Assembly (NCBI GenBank): GCA_964390905.1
Contig: CAYMLO010000019.1
Location: 17,952 to 81,951, forward strand
Reading direction: 5' to 3'
Length of the DNA stretch: 64,000 nt
DNA from: JAFGLZ01 sp964390905
GTDB taxonomy: Bacteria > Planctomycetota > Phycisphaerae > UBA1845 > JAFGLZ01
Positions 1 to 8,871 of the stretch are shown one piece after another. Numbering within the stretch: position 1 is the stretch's first letter; every line of letters begins with the position of its first letter. Both the position numbers and the translations under genes were made by a program. The notes under the pieces were generated by a model. It saw only the letters and a list, made by a program, of their open reading frames with translations. It was not told where the DNA came from and ran no database searches.

Positions 1-97
1 GGCATCGGCAAATTTACTGATGCAGAGCTTGACGTAATGCCGATAACTACATAGACTTACGTTCTATTGACAAGTGAATGGGTGTGCGGGTTTGGTT

Positions 98-1342
98 CTA
101 TAAGTGACGTCGCCTCGGCAGAACGCTCATGCAGCAGAGGGCGGCCAGCAGGGGCAGGCCCATTTCGAGGCCGCTGCCGCATTTGAAGGCGCCGATGACG
201 TGCATGTCGCTGTCGATGGTGATCGTCATGGGGTTGTTGGAGTCGATGTCAGCGTAGTTCGCGTCGCCTGCGAGGTTCGGATTGTCGTAGATCTCCCAGT
301 GGCGAAAGCTGCGGTCGGGATTGGGCACGGCGGTGAAGGTGGCTTGTCCTCCGGACCGAACGGCGATGGTCAGGTTGGGGTCTTCCACGAGATTGGGATC
401 GCCATAGAGGTAGACTTCGATGTTGCCCATCGTGCCGTTACGTTCGCTTGCCGAGAGATTATATAATACAACTGTTGGTGCCATATGTTGGTGGTATGCT
501 AGAGGATTATGAATATTTACTCCAGGTTTTTGGATAATTGCCATTCCTCCATTATAGTATGCGACAGCTTGAATTGTTGTGACATTGTTCATGTCCACAG
601 TTTTTGATCCACCAATCTGGTTACCTTGTTCATCCACATTATTGAAAAATTCACCAGTAAGTTGCTGCATTAAATTATCATATGTATTTGGAAGAAATCC
701 AATAAAATCAACCGCATAAGCAGTTCCACTTCCCACATGAGTAGTGCTCCCATCACTCTCAACTCTCCTTATTCCATCAGATAAAGTACTCACAAAATAA
801 CTGCCATTAAACCAGTCAACATCTGTTGTGTCTGATGTGAAGCCTGTTAAACCTACAATATCGTCTAGGATCCATGCTCCGCCGACAATTCTTCCTTCAT
901 AGATGTCTGTGCCTTGGCTTATTGCTAATCCATTTGGAGTTATACAAATTCCAGAGGCACCTGTTACACCAGTAAATATTGGATCAACACCCGGTTTCAG
1001 GTTATTCCCTTCGCATGTGTGAATATAACCGTCATCTGTAACTAAGTACCAGATTGGAGAAGTAACATCACCGTCTGCGCCTGTCAGATTACCATAAAGA
1101 GTTGTGTTTGGTGCAGCAAAACCACCAGTTGGAATTGATTCAGCTGGCAATGAAAGCAATGGATCGCCAAGCGGAGCAGCGTGTGCTTTTTCTATAGCAG
1201 TTAATGCAGTGAGAATCGCAAGTCCTGCTGCTGCATATTTAGCGCCAGTAATTGTCCTTGAGACTTTCTTTCTAGCATAATCATAAGCTCTTCCTAGAAC
1301 ACTCCTAGGCACATCCCGAACCATACCATCACCGCTCATCAT
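98..1342 (-). CDS. Secreted protein with InlB-like repeat and C-terminal anchor
   Basis: A 414-residue exported protein of unknown function. The N-terminus has a basic stretch and a hydrophobic segment ending in AHA-AP, a good signal peptidase site. The middle resembles a repetitive beta-propeller-like secreted domain but I do not recognise it. Near the C-terminus a segment with FTAVPNP, FRHW and NPMTITIDSD matches the divergent InlB B-repeat pattern. It is followed by FKCGSG, a hydrophobic stretch and PRRRHL, which looks like a sorting signal. I chose ATG 1342 because AAGGAG lies six bases upstream; ATG 1339 is also possible. The bases encoding the middle (about 445-1260) are clearly AT-richer than both flanks, so the gene looks mosaic. 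The 58.9 kb protease ends in the same kind of module. Confidence 0.8.
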   Translation of the reverse strand: MMSGDGMVRDVPRSVLGRAYDYARKKVSRTITGAKYAAAGLAILTALTAIEKAHAAPLGDPLLSLPAESIPTGGFAAPNTTLYGNLTGADGDVTSPIWYLVTDDGYIHTCEGNNLKPGVDPIFTGVTGASGICITPNGLAISQGTDIYEGRIVGGAWILDDIVGLTGFTSDTTDVDWFNGSYFVSTLSDGIRRVESDGSTTHVGSGTAYAVDFIGFLPNTYDNLMQQLTGEFFNNVDEQGNQIGGSKTVDMNNVTTIQAVAYYNGGMAIIQKPGVNIHNPLAYHQHMAPTVVLYNLSASERNGTMGNIEVYLYGDPNLVEDPNLTIAVRSGGQATFTAVPNPDRSFRHWEIYDNPNLAGDANYADIDSNNPMTITIDSDMHVIGAFKCGSGLEMGLPLLAALCCMSVLPRRRHL

Positions 1343-1934
1343 GGCGCTCCTTATCAAAGCTCCGGTACGAATCACATCGAAGCAGAGCATGTCCTACCCT
1401 TTCAGAATACCTCAACGCTACGGCCCTGAGGCCGCAGGTCAACCAGACTGGCCGCCGCCACGGGTAACCCAACGGCGCTCGGAAATCCACCACATGATGC
1501 AAGCAGTGGCGCACCGCTTGTGACCAAGACGTGATCGCTTCTGTAGAGCATCGCCCCCTCCGAGCCAGAAGCCATATTCTGCCAACCAGGGATCGGCTGC
1601 CGCCGGTAGACCGACCAAGGTGCCCACCACCTGAATGGCTCCGCGCGACAAGGCAACCGGGCTCCTCTCCCAAATGCTCAAGAGCACGCAACATAGGCGA
1701 ACTGGACCGACCGTATACAATCTTACCGCCACCCCCGACCGCGATCAACGAAAAGTCCGACCGGTAGCGGTTCGGCGTCTCAGCAGCCAACGCCCTTTCC
1801 CTAATACGTGCCTCCTGTCACCGGGGCGTCATCGCCAGGGAAGCGCGTGGCAGTATGCTAGTATCAGGCCGTCACCGCACATGGCAGATGCCGCGCGACG
1901 CGAAGAATCGGCAGGCTGCTGTGGAGGAGTTTAC
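1343..1934. other. Intergenic region between divergent genes
   Basis: About 590 bases without a convincing gene. Several frames are open on both strands because the region is GC-rich, but none has a recognisable domain, a good ribosome site and sensible composition. It must hold promoters for the divergent genes at 1342 and 1935; I could not assign them. Confidence 0.4.
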
Positions 1935-2351
1935 ATGGAGCTGTTTACCATCGGCTACGGCGGTCGAGAGCCCCGGGATCTCGTGGCCATCCTTGTGCGG
2001 AACGATATCCAGACCGTGGTCGATGTAAGGCTCCGCCCCGACCGAGCCTACTCCGGCGCCTTCGTCAAGGCGCGATCTGCCGACAGGGGCATCGAGAAGA
2101 CGTTTTCCGACGCGACCATCACCTACCGCTCGCTTCCGGAACTCGGCAACATCTTCCTCGAACACGAAGACTGGGAATCACCGTACAAGCGCCTCCTTCA
2201 ACTCGCCGGCGAGCTACTGACCAGGAGGCTTCTCGAACTCCCCACGCCCATCTGCTTGCTGTGTGCCGAGCGCGATCCCGCCAGGTGTCATCGCGCGCTG
2301 ATCGCGGAATATCTCTCGCAACAAGGTTGGCAGGTTACGCACATCGAATGA
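1935..2351 (+). CDS. DUF488 family protein
   Basis: A 138-residue cytosolic protein. The opening FTIGYGGR, the VVDVRLRP motif and the near C-terminal LLCAERDPARCHR motif with two cysteines are the hallmarks of the DUF488 family. The molecular role of that family is not established. The longer open frame beginning near 1635 is rejected because GGAGGAG sits just before ATG 1935. The stop overlaps a possible ATG, but no convincing gene follows in that frame. The neighbours are a membrane coiled-coil protein and a nuclease-like protein. Confidence 0.85.
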   Translation: MELFTIGYGGREPRDLVAILVRNDIQTVVDVRLRPDRAYSGAFVKARSADRGIEKTFSDATITYRSLPELGNIFLEHEDWESPYKRLLQLAGELLTRRLLELPTPICLLCAERDPARCHRALIAEYLSQQGWQVTHIE

Positions 2352-2405
2352 TCCAATACATGTCGCGCAAGCGTTCCGGCGCGAAGCCTGCCTGGCCTAC
2401 ACAGC

Positions 2406-2421
2406 CGAAAGGCTTAAATAC
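2406..2421 (+). promoter_or_regulatory. Archaeal-like BRE/TATA box
   Basis: The string CGAAAGGCTTAAATAC resembles an archaeal BRE plus TATA box. Its centre is about 27 bases before ATG 2443, which would place transcription start at the start codon (a leaderless transcript), and no ribosome site is visible there. A bacterial reading cannot be excluded. Confidence 0.4.
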
Positions 2422-2442
2422 TCCGGGCCCCACACAGGCCCC

Positions 2443-3513
2443 ATGGCATACGGATTCCCCTTCACTTGGTTCCCTTACCACGACCTGTTCGAGTCCTACC
2501 TGCCTGACTTCGTCCTGGCGTTCACGTTCTTCACTGCCGTCGTCTTCGCCGTTCTGGAAAGGCGCTTCGGGAACAAGCGTCCCGCCATCGCCATGTCCGC
2601 TGCACTCGGCCTAGCGCTCTCGATCGGCCTGGTGTGGTGGGAGTACCAAACGGGCAGGTCGATCCGGGACCTGGGTCCGCTGGCCGCCGGCTTCGCGATG
2701 ATCCTATTGGCTGGCGTCTTGTACCAGGCCATCCGTCACGTCGGCGGTGGCTGGGCCGGAGCGGGCATCGCCTTCGGAGCCAGCATCCTCATCGGATGGA
2801 TGATCGGCATTGACTGGCCCGTTGATGAGCGAGCGCTGCAGACCATCGTGACGATCGTGCTGGGCGTCGGCGTCATCGCGTTTCTCATGCACCGGCGAGG
2901 GCCGACCAGTTCTCCGAACTCCGCGGACCTCGGTGACATCCGTCACGACATGAGTGATATCTATGAGGACCGAGCGGTGGCCGATCGACTCACACGAGGC
3001 TTCAAGCGCGCCCGCAAAGAGGCCTCCACGCTTCTCGAAAGGCCGGAGGGCGCCGGCGACGTCATGCTCCAGCTCCGACGCATGCTGCCGGCGGAAGGTT
3101 GGCTTACCGAGCGCATGGCCAGGCTCCGTGCCAAGGCTCATCAGATCCGAAACGGCCACACCGCAAAGATGGAGGAGCTACAGCACGTGTCGGGCAAGCT
3201 GCCGCCGTTGGAGAAGCGGAAGCTCTCGATCCAGTTTCAGCGTCGGTACAAAGAGCTCAAGCTCGACGTCCGTATCGAGCGCCTGGACAAGGCCGTGGCC
3301 GAGAACGAGCGACGGATCCGAGAGCTCACAAGACGAGCCCAACAGCACCTGGCCAATCACGAATATCAACATGTCCCGGCCGTCATCGAAGCAGCCGAGA
3401 AGCTCCAAAGGCATAACGCCAGACTCATCCGAACGATTGAGCGAACCGAGAAACACTTGCTGTCCACGGGTCTCCGGATCGCCAAGCAAGCGCGCGAGGT
3501 GAAGCGTGCGTGA
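2443..3513 (+). CDS. Membrane protein with C-terminal coiled coil
   Basis: A 356-residue protein. The first 150 residues contain about five hydrophobic segments, ending near AFLMHRRG. The remaining 200 residues are charged and helical with long heptad-like stretches, for example around residues 245-330, so a cytosolic coiled coil is likely. I recognise no family. There is no ribosome site before the ATG, only the TATA-like box, which fits leaderless expression. Its stop overlaps the start of the next gene (GTGA), so the two are probably translated together. A membrane anchor plus coiled coil beside a nuclease-like protein suggests a structural or sensing partner; this is inference. Confidence 0.8.
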   Translation: MAYGFPFTWFPYHDLFESYLPDFVLAFTFFTAVVFAVLERRFGNKRPAIAMSAALGLALSIGLVWWEYQTGRSIRDLGPLAAGFAMILLAGVLYQAIRHVGGGWAGAGIAFGASILIGWMIGIDWPVDERALQTIVTIVLGVGVIAFLMHRRGPTSSPNSADLGDIRHDMSDIYEDRAVADRLTRGFKRARKEASTLLERPEGAGDVMLQLRRMLPAEGWLTERMARLRAKAHQIRNGHTAKMEELQHVSGKLPPLEKRKLSIQFQRRYKELKLDVRIERLDKAVAENERRIRELTRRAQQHLANHEYQHVPAVIEAAEKLQRHNARLIRTIERTEKHLLSTGLRIAKQAREVKRA

Positions 3514-3944
3514 TTCGCTCCACCAAGGCTCGGCTCGAGGACCAACTCGGCCCGCACGAACCGCCCTACAGATCCCGCGGCGAGGCCCAGGTCGGGCGCC
3601 TGTTGGACCGGTGCGGGCTGCCCTTTCTCTACGAGCAACCCACGCTCATCTACGACCGCGGCCGGCACAAGATCTGGCATCCCGACTATACGGTTCCCAG
3701 CCTGAACAACCTGGTCATCGAGTACGCCGGCATGCCTGATGTGCCCGAGTACCTGGCCGGGATTCGCCACAAGCAGCGGGTCTATCGCGCCAACGAGATC
3801 CCAGCGTTGTTCGTCTATCCGGAGCAGTTGAGGGGGCCGAGTTGGCCGGAGAAGCTGATCAGGAAGGTGTACCAAGCGGGGCAGCACGCGAGCGCACATC
3901 GGTGCGTGTGCGGAGATCGAGCGATGCCGACCGATTATGGATAG
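3510..3944 (+). CDS. PD-(D/E)XK nuclease-like protein
   Basis: A 144-residue protein translated from GTG 3510, overlapping the previous stop by four bases, with GAGGTGA upstream. The segment YRSRGEAQVG, then HPDYTV, then VIEYAGM follows the order expected of a restriction-endonuclease-like core: an early Glu, a Pro-Asp, then Glu-x-Tyr in place of the usual (D/E)xK. The Lys is not at its usual place, so the domain may be divergent or inactive. The protein contains two late cysteines (HRCVCGD). It likely works with the membrane coiled-coil protein encoded immediately before it. Confidence 0.65.
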   Translation: MIRSTKARLEDQLGPHEPPYRSRGEAQVGRLLDRCGLPFLYEQPTLIYDRGRHKIWHPDYTVPSLNNLVIEYAGMPDVPEYLAGIRHKQRVYRANEIPALFVYPEQLRGPSWPEKLIRKVYQAGQHASAHRCVCGDRAMPTDYG

Positions 3945-4034
3945 ACTGATGGCAAATGGACGAAGTTGGCTCGCTGCCCGGCGATCCGGGCCGCCATCGG
4001 GGATGGTTAGTGAGGCCGGACCTACATTCGCGAC

Positions 4035-4796
4035 TTACGGGCACGGCACCTCGAGGCCCCGGAGGAACTCAACGAAGCCCTGAACCGCCGCATCCAGAGA
4101 GCGCCCGGCCGAGTTGTCGATGACGACATCGAAGAACCCCTCGTTCTTCAGTAATAGAATCAGTTCGGCCTCTCGACGTATGGCATCTTTCTTCAAACGG
4201 GAGGTCCGTTCATCAAGCCCTTTCTTGTCCACGCGCTCCAGGCATTGGTCAGCAGGTGCGTCCACGAGAGCCCAATGGCTTTGGACCCGAACAATCTGCC
4301 GCATCCGTCCTTTGGCAGCCCCAACCGTCATCTCGTGGAAGAGTGCCCCGGACTCCTGCCGGATCGATACCAGGCAATCGATTCCACTGTAGATGCCAAC
4401 GATAAGCTTCGGGGAGGCGATGCGGAGCCAGGATATGAGCTCGGCTCGGGAGAAAGCGTAGTGGTTGCCGTACTTGGCAAAGAAGCCGAAGTACGCTCCG
4501 TGAGAGGAAAGCTGGTGGTGGGAAGCGGTCTTGATGCCATAGGGGATCGGTAGGCTGGTGCCGTCCGAGCGAATGCGCTCGGAGGACCGAGCACCGCGGG
4601 TGGTCCATTTGCTCAGGAAGCGGCCACACTGAGACAACGGGCGCAGTACGGCTGCGCGTGACAACAAGGAGTCCTTGCCAGCGGATGAGAGCCCGCAGAT
4701 GAAGACAACGTGGTGGACAATCGGTACGGAAGAACGTCGACGAGCGCCTTGGATTCTCGGCAGTACCGAGACTCCGCCTTCCGGTGAGCCCTTCAT
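4035..4796 (-). CDS. P-loop kinase-like protein (guanylate-kinase type)
   Basis: A 253-residue protein whose residues near 33-42 read ICGLSSAGKDSLL, a P-loop with Asp after the Lys. The later KWTTRGARSSE resembles the substrate loop of guanylate-kinase-like folds, and ALVDAPADQCLERV followed by a DERTSRLKKD lid-like segment supports a nucleoside or small-molecule kinase. The substrate cannot be deduced. GGGAGGGCAACC precedes ATG 4796. It is a single gene on the minus strand, convergent with the nuclease-like gene. Confidence 0.65.
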   Translation of the reverse strand: MKGSPEGGVSVLPRIQGARRRSSVPIVHHVVFICGLSSAGKDSLLSRAAVLRPLSQCGRFLSKWTTRGARSSERIRSDGTSLPIPYGIKTASHHQLSSHGAYFGFFAKYGNHYAFSRAELISWLRIASPKLIVGIYSGIDCLVSIRQESGALFHEMTVGAAKGRMRQIVRVQSHWALVDAPADQCLERVDKKGLDERTSRLKKDAIRREAELILLLKNEGFFDVVIDNSAGRSLDAAVQGFVEFLRGLEVPCP

Positions 4797-5020
4797 GGTT
4801 GCCCTCCCTTCTGAACCGTCAGACCAAGCGGGACGCGCTTCTCGGAACGAGGAATCCCATCGGCGAGGCCCTAAGTCTGTCAGATGGGCAGTTGCGTGCC
4901 GCTATCGCAGGCACCCCGTCATCCCCCGACCTCAGTAGATGGGGCCTCGCCGTCAGGGCTTTCACTTGAGTATAAATCGAACACACGGCGGAACGTCGAC
5001 GATCCCAACGACGTGCGGAT

Positions 5021-5045
5021 GATTTCCTGCTGTCGCCAGGAAATC
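5021..5045. terminator. Perfect inverted repeat downstream of the HerA-like gene
   Basis: GATTTCCTG and CAGGAAATC form a perfect nine-base stem with a seven-base loop, 76 bases past the stop of the minus-strand ATPase gene. There is no T-run, so terminator is a guess; a protein-binding palindrome is equally possible. Confidence 0.35.
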
Positions 5046-5120
5046 GCCGATTACGCGTGCCAAGAGATCATTACAGCCGAGCCGCTCGCCGACATGATGG
5101 GGCGCCAGGTACAGTGCGGT

Positions 5121-7238
5121 TTAGGACACATCCAGCCAGGTCAGCAGCTCAACGGCAAGTTCATCGCGGGGCGCAGAACCATCGATGACCTTCCTGCAAG
5201 CGCTCACGGCTGCGGGCGACGTGGCCACGAAGACGACCCGATCGAAGCCCTTGGCTTGAAGTTTGCCAAGGTTGCCTTTGATGTCGGACTTGCCAGTCTC
5301 AACCTCGACAGCGACGCGGTCGCCAGGGCGCTCGGCGAGGAGGTCAACGGTGCCGTTGCCGCGGACGGCGTGCTCCTGGGCGACCTCGTAACCTTCGTTC
5401 TCGAAGTGCCGCGCGGCCTTCATGACCCAGTACGAATGCTCCAAACTGGCGCGCGGCGGGGGACCGGGATCGATCCCGACGTCGGAGCAGAACGACCGCC
5501 CGTAGTCGGTCAGCTGGTACAAGACGACCTGACCAGCGCGCGTGGCGATGGGTACAGATTCGATCAGGCCAGCCTTGACGAGGTCCTGCCGGATGGCGTT
5601 GCCACGGCGGCGGGACAGGTTGAGCCGTTGGTACCGCGAGACCGTTGTCGAGAGCGGCCGGCTGGCTACATCTGACAAGAAGCGTGTCGCTTCCCTGGAT
5701 AGTGTTGGCGTGGGTGGATCGGTACCGGAAGCTGTCGTCGGTGCTCCTCTTGGTGCGGTTACGATAGCTTCCTTGGGGGATGGTGGGTGGGAGTTCTTCT
5801 TCATCATGATTTCAGGTTTTCTATCTGAGGACGGAACGGCCGGAATTGCTGTCGACTGGTTCTCGGGGGCGTTTTGCTGCGTGGAATCGCCGAGATAGGT
5901 TGACATCCGCTGCCGGATCTCGCAATCCGACACGGAGCCCTCCCGGATCGGGCAACGGGGGATTCTGACAAGGAACGGCTCGGGATGCTCGTCCGCAAGC
6001 CGAACGACCGCGGAACCGATGGGCAAGGTCTTGAGCGCGTCCTTCTGTTCGTCCGTCAAGTTCATCGCACCCGACATCGTTTGCACATCAGCCCGAAGCT
6101 TCTGGCTTAGGGCGAGCGTCGCGTAGCTGTTGGCAAACGCCACCTTGCTGAGCAAGGAAGCCGACTGGTCCACGAAGACATAGCCGAGGCCGTACTGTCG
6201 GATCATTCGAATCGAGGTCTCGAGGATGGATTCCTTGGTGCCAAGCTGCTTGGCGAGGAGAAGGTTGTGGGCCTCCTCCAGGACGATCACGTTGGTCAGC
6301 TGGTCTCGCGGGCCTTGGGCCAAACGGTAGCGGTAGAGGTACAACGTGAGGGCTTCGGAGAACATGACACGGTCCGAATTGCTCGACAGGCCGTCCATCT
6401 CCAGGACGACGTTGTGGTCGAGAAGCTCGCGGACATGGGAGTTGTCCTGAGTGTTGACGACTGCGGCGAACTCACCGTAGCCCATCGCAAGGAGGATTCG
6501 TTCGGCCGAGGCCTGCCACATGGCAGCCCTGCCTTTGAGCTTGACGGTACGAAGCCACGCGAGCAGGTCTTGGACCGTGGGCCAGCGCGTGGGGGTACCA
6601 TCAAAGACGCCCATCTCTCGGTACAGGTGGTCCAAGCCGGCGACAAGAAGACTGATGACGCCCTCCCCGCCGAGGTAGGCACCGGCGATCACGTCGACGA
6701 TAAGCTTGACCCAGACGTGCGGCTCGCAGCCTGGTGGAGGGATCAAGGGGTTGAACCGAAACGGCGCGACATCGCGGCCGATCGTGTACACGCGGAGCCC
6801 GGGTTCGAGCGAGAATAGGTCCCGGTATCCTCGCTTCCAGTCCATCGCGAGGACCTTGATGCCTTGCTTCATCATCCCCAGCATGAGCATGAATGTGAGA
6901 TTCGTCTTACCGGATCCAGATCTACCGGCAACTAGAAGATGCTCCTTCAACCTGCCGCTCTTCAGCGAGAACGGGTACAGCTCTCGATCTGCATAAGAGA
7001 TCTTGCCGAGGGGCAGATCCCCCGCGGTAGCGAACAGCCTGCTCGGGGGTGGGAACGGATTTCGATCGGGTTCGTAGTTCTGGCCGAGATACTTGGCTGC
7101 CAACAGTTCAAGCGTCTGCTCGATGTCGGCCTTTCCTCCAAGCTCGGATTCCGCCAGGTACGCAGCCCACAATCGGTCGACCTTTGCACCGAGAACAGGC
7201 TTGAGCTTCCGGCAGAGCTCCTGCGCCCGGAGCATCAT
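5121..7238 (-). CDS. HerA/FtsK-like ATPase fused to winged helix and nuclease-like domain
   Basis: A 705-residue protein. Residues 105-112 (GRSGSGKT) form Walker A and 317-325 (VIVLEEAHN) Walker B, with the arrangement of HerA/DUF87 translocases. A Ser/Pro-rich linker (about 430-520) leads to a winged-helix-like segment (about 520-600). The C-terminus has VDLL with Asp 632 and VAVEVETGKSD with Glu 645, Glu 647 and Lys 650, a PD-(D/E)XK-type site. It is therefore probably a DNA-pumping motor with its own DNA-binding and nuclease modules. The start overlaps the upstream stop (ATGATG), forming a two-gene unit. The protein at 27932-30034 has the same domain order and length. A defence or conjugation role is inference. 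Confidence 0.85.
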   Translation of the reverse strand: MMLRAQELCRKLKPVLGAKVDRLWAAYLAESELGGKADIEQTLELLAAKYLGQNYEPDRNPFPPPSRLFATAGDLPLGKISYADRELYPFSLKSGRLKEHLLVAGRSGSGKTNLTFMLMLGMMKQGIKVLAMDWKRGYRDLFSLEPGLRVYTIGRDVAPFRFNPLIPPPGCEPHVWVKLIVDVIAGAYLGGEGVISLLVAGLDHLYREMGVFDGTPTRWPTVQDLLAWLRTVKLKGRAAMWQASAERILLAMGYGEFAAVVNTQDNSHVRELLDHNVVLEMDGLSSNSDRVMFSEALTLYLYRYRLAQGPRDQLTNVIVLEEAHNLLLAKQLGTKESILETSIRMIRQYGLGYVFVDQSASLLSKVAFANSYATLALSQKLRADVQTMSGAMNLTDEQKDALKTLPIGSAVVRLADEHPEPFLVRIPRCPIREGSVSDCEIRQRMSTYLGDSTQQNAPENQSTAIPAVPSSDRKPEIMMKKNSHPPSPKEAIVTAPRGAPTTASGTDPPTPTLSREATRFLSDVASRPLSTTVSRYQRLNLSRRRGNAIRQDLVKAGLIESVPIATRAGQVVLYQLTDYGRSFCSDVGIDPGPPPRASLEHSYWVMKAARHFENEGYEVAQEHAVRGNGTVDLLAERPGDRVAVEVETGKSDIKGNLGKLQAKGFDRVVFVATSPAAVSACRKVIDGSAPRDELAVELLTWLDVS

Positions 7239-7849
7239 GGGGCATCACCCGGTGGGGCACCGAGAATCGACAGTTTCCGGTGCGCTGAGAGGTACGATTG
7301 AGCGGTTTCGGGGAGCAGCAGCCTGAGCTTCGATACGTCCTGCCAGAGCCGGACGCGCTCGTCGCTCTCCTGTTGATAGAGCTCCCGAAGCGACTTGTTG
7401 ATGCTGTAGGCCTCGCGGCTATTGACCGCGACGTTGCCACGAGAAGCGATAACCGAATGCATCGAGTTGGCGGACGAGAGTCTGGCTTCCTGGATGCCCT
7501 CCATGTTCGTCTGGTAGATCTCGTAGCGTCTTCGAACCTGGCCGATCAGGTCATCCAGGCCGAGCCAGGACGTGTGGCCCTTGTCGGTCAAGATGGCCGT
7601 CTCGGGATCCGATTGGGGGATCGCCAGGTAGCCGCGAGCGATGACCTGCTCGACGGTTTGGGGGTAGGAGAAGGGCCTCGTAATGCGGCCATCTGACGAG
7701 AAATCATACGTTGCGTAGGTACGTGCTGAGGGGCTCGCCGGGACAGGATGGCGGGGTCGATCGTGCCACAGATAGAGCCCTGACTGATAGAAGTACGGTA
7801 CGTAGGCCCCGGTGTTTTGGGGGCCGTTTGGGGGAATGCTAGGATTCAT
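7235..7849 (-). CDS. Hypothetical protein co-translated with the HerA-like ATPase
   Basis: A 204-residue protein not recognised. The N-terminal 40 residues are Pro/Asn/Gly-rich and probably unstructured; the rest is mixed helix with no signal peptide or membrane segment. GGAGGTGG lies six bases before ATG 7849, which decides this start over the longer frame. The stop overlaps the start of the ATPase gene, so it is likely a partner or adaptor of that motor. An archaeal-like TATA sequence lies upstream. Confidence 0.75.
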   Translation of the reverse strand: MNPSIPPNGPQNTGAYVPYFYQSGLYLWHDRPRHPVPASPSARTYATYDFSSDGRITRPFSYPQTVEQVIARGYLAIPQSDPETAILTDKGHTSWLGLDDLIGQVRRRYEIYQTNMEGIQEARLSSANSMHSVIASRGNVAVNSREAYSINKSLRELYQQESDERVRLWQDVSKLRLLLPETAQSYLSAHRKLSILGAPPGDAP

Positions 7850-7894
7850 TGGACCACCTCCGAAGGGCTCACTTGGGGGTGGTAACGGGGTACT

Positions 7895-7912
7895 CCTATT
7901 TAAGCTTTGCGG
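7895..7912 (-). promoter_or_regulatory. Archaeal-like TATA box for the 7849 gene
   Basis: On the minus strand the sequence reads CCGCAAAGCTTAAATAGG. Its centre is about 53 bases before the start codon, giving a predicted leader of about 27 bases that contains the GGAGGTGG ribosome site. It faces a similar element for the plus-strand gene at 7995. Confidence 0.4.
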
Positions 7913-7940
7913 TGCCGTTGCCACCGCCGAGTGGGTACGC

Positions 7941-7964
7941 CGAAGCGGAAGGTTTATGAATTGA
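7941..7964 (+). promoter_or_regulatory. Archaeal-like TATA box for the 7995 gene
   Basis: GCGGAAGGTTTATGAATTG lies about 38 bases before ATG 7995. A start about 26 bases downstream would give a 12-base leader holding GAGGTGAG. With the 7895-7912 element it forms a divergent promoter pair. Confidence 0.35.
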
Positions 7965-7994
7965 CGCGGGTTCCCAGCCCATGAGGTGAGGTAC

Positions 7995-8171
7995 ATGGAC
8001 ACGGTCAGGAATCAGCTCTTGATGGGGATCGAAAACCGCGCCCGTCGGCGGCTGGCGGCGCTCGCTTCTGAGCTCGTTAAAGGGGGCGCCCAGGATCGGG
8101 AAGCGGTTCAGGCCGGCATCGCGTTCGAGCGCTGGCTGGCCGACAGCTGCCGGGACGTTCTCGACGCCTGA
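7995..8171 (+). CDS. Small helical protein
   Basis: A 58-residue protein, predicted all helical, with alternating charged and hydrophobic residues. It contains no cysteine pair. GAGGTGAG is placed well before ATG 7995; the in-frame codon at 7986 is less likely. Divergent from the hypothetical/HerA pair, it may encode a small regulator, but no motif supports this. Confidence 0.6.
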   Translation: MDTVRNQLLMGIENRARRRLAALASELVKGGAQDREAVQAGIAFERWLADSCRDVLDA

Positions 8172-8534
8172 GGCCGGCCATGGAGTCGATTTGGGGCTCG
8201 GACTCCAGCTCGGATTTCCTGCTATATACCCCTAGTCCCAACTCTATCTCACTCACAACTCACCCAATTGCAGTCACTTGTCAGACTCGCTTTCCAGAAA
8301 TCCCCAAAACGCCCTTTCTTGCCTGTCCCCGCTACCCCCTCGACCGTCCTCCCTCCCCGTCTTCTCGTCCTCACACGTCCCCATTCAGCCCCGTTCCTTC
8401 TGCAGAACACCATCACCTCTCATGCCACATTCTTCCACTGCCCGGCATGCCAGAGAGCCTTTTCATGACCGCCTCCCTGTACAAACATGCCATCTCACCG
8501 CCCCCTTCATCAACATGCTTTCCCCCCGGCCCCG

Positions 8535-8551
8535 CCGGCCCGAAGGGCCGG
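8535..8551. repeat. Tight hairpin CCGGCCC-GAA-GGGCCGG
   Basis: A perfect seven-base stem with a three-base loop inside the pyrimidine-rich gap. Confidence 0.5.
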
Positions 8552-8586
8552 ACAGGTGGGCTGAATCCGAAGGATGAATGCCCGCC

Positions 8587-8609
8587 AACGCTTGCTCAGA
8601 GCAAGCGTT
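8587..8609. repeat. Perfect 23-base palindrome
   Basis: AACGCTTGCTC and GAGCAAGCGTT flank a single central A. As RNA it would form a nine- or ten-base stem. It could be a terminator for the converging genes, a protein-binding site or part of a transfer or replication site. Confidence 0.5.
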
Positions 8610-8871
8610 CACGCATCCCAACAAGAACCCGTCTCCTGCCACCAACTCATCCCTCGACAGAACCCCTTTGCTACGGTCCTCACCCACCCTTCAAGCCCTT
8701 CCCGCCAGCAGATAGGTCAGCCTGACTTGTGCCGCCACCGTTCGAATCATCGCCCGCGACAGATTGCCTGCAGCATCCTGTGACAACTCCTCCAACACAG
8801 AACCGAGAAGAACCGGCTCACCCCCTGGCCGGGTCTGCGAGCCCTTCCCGAGACCTATGAGCTTCCCGGAA

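Larger units (their letters stand above)
8172..8871. other. Pyrimidine-rich noncoding gap between convergent genes
   Basis: About 700 bases where the plus strand is strongly C/T-rich, especially 8220-8560. The plus-strand frame that stays open here encodes a Pro/Ser/Thr-rich sequence of low complexity and is not a credible gene. Two tight palindromes occur at 8535-8551 and 8587-8609. A short minus-strand frame ending at 8691 could encode a 35-residue helical tail but lacks a ribosome site. Both flanking genes point into the gap, which is unusually long for a convergent spacer. Confidence 0.5.

Noticed and set aside
1329..1790. Minus-strand frames in the 1.3-1.9 kb gap
   Set aside because: Three overlapping frames are open at once, none with a motif; typical of noncoding GC-rich DNA.
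2261..2614. Frame continuing after the DUF488 gene
   Set aside because: It runs through the TATA-like element and into the next gene in a Ser/Thr-rich shadow frame.
4884..5675. Plus-strand 263-codon frame opposite the HerA-like gene
   Set aside because: Shadow of the minus-strand ATPase, which has clear Walker motifs.
8180..8725. 181-codon Pro/Ser-rich frame
   Set aside because: Composition follows the C/T bias of the region; no ribosome site, no domain.
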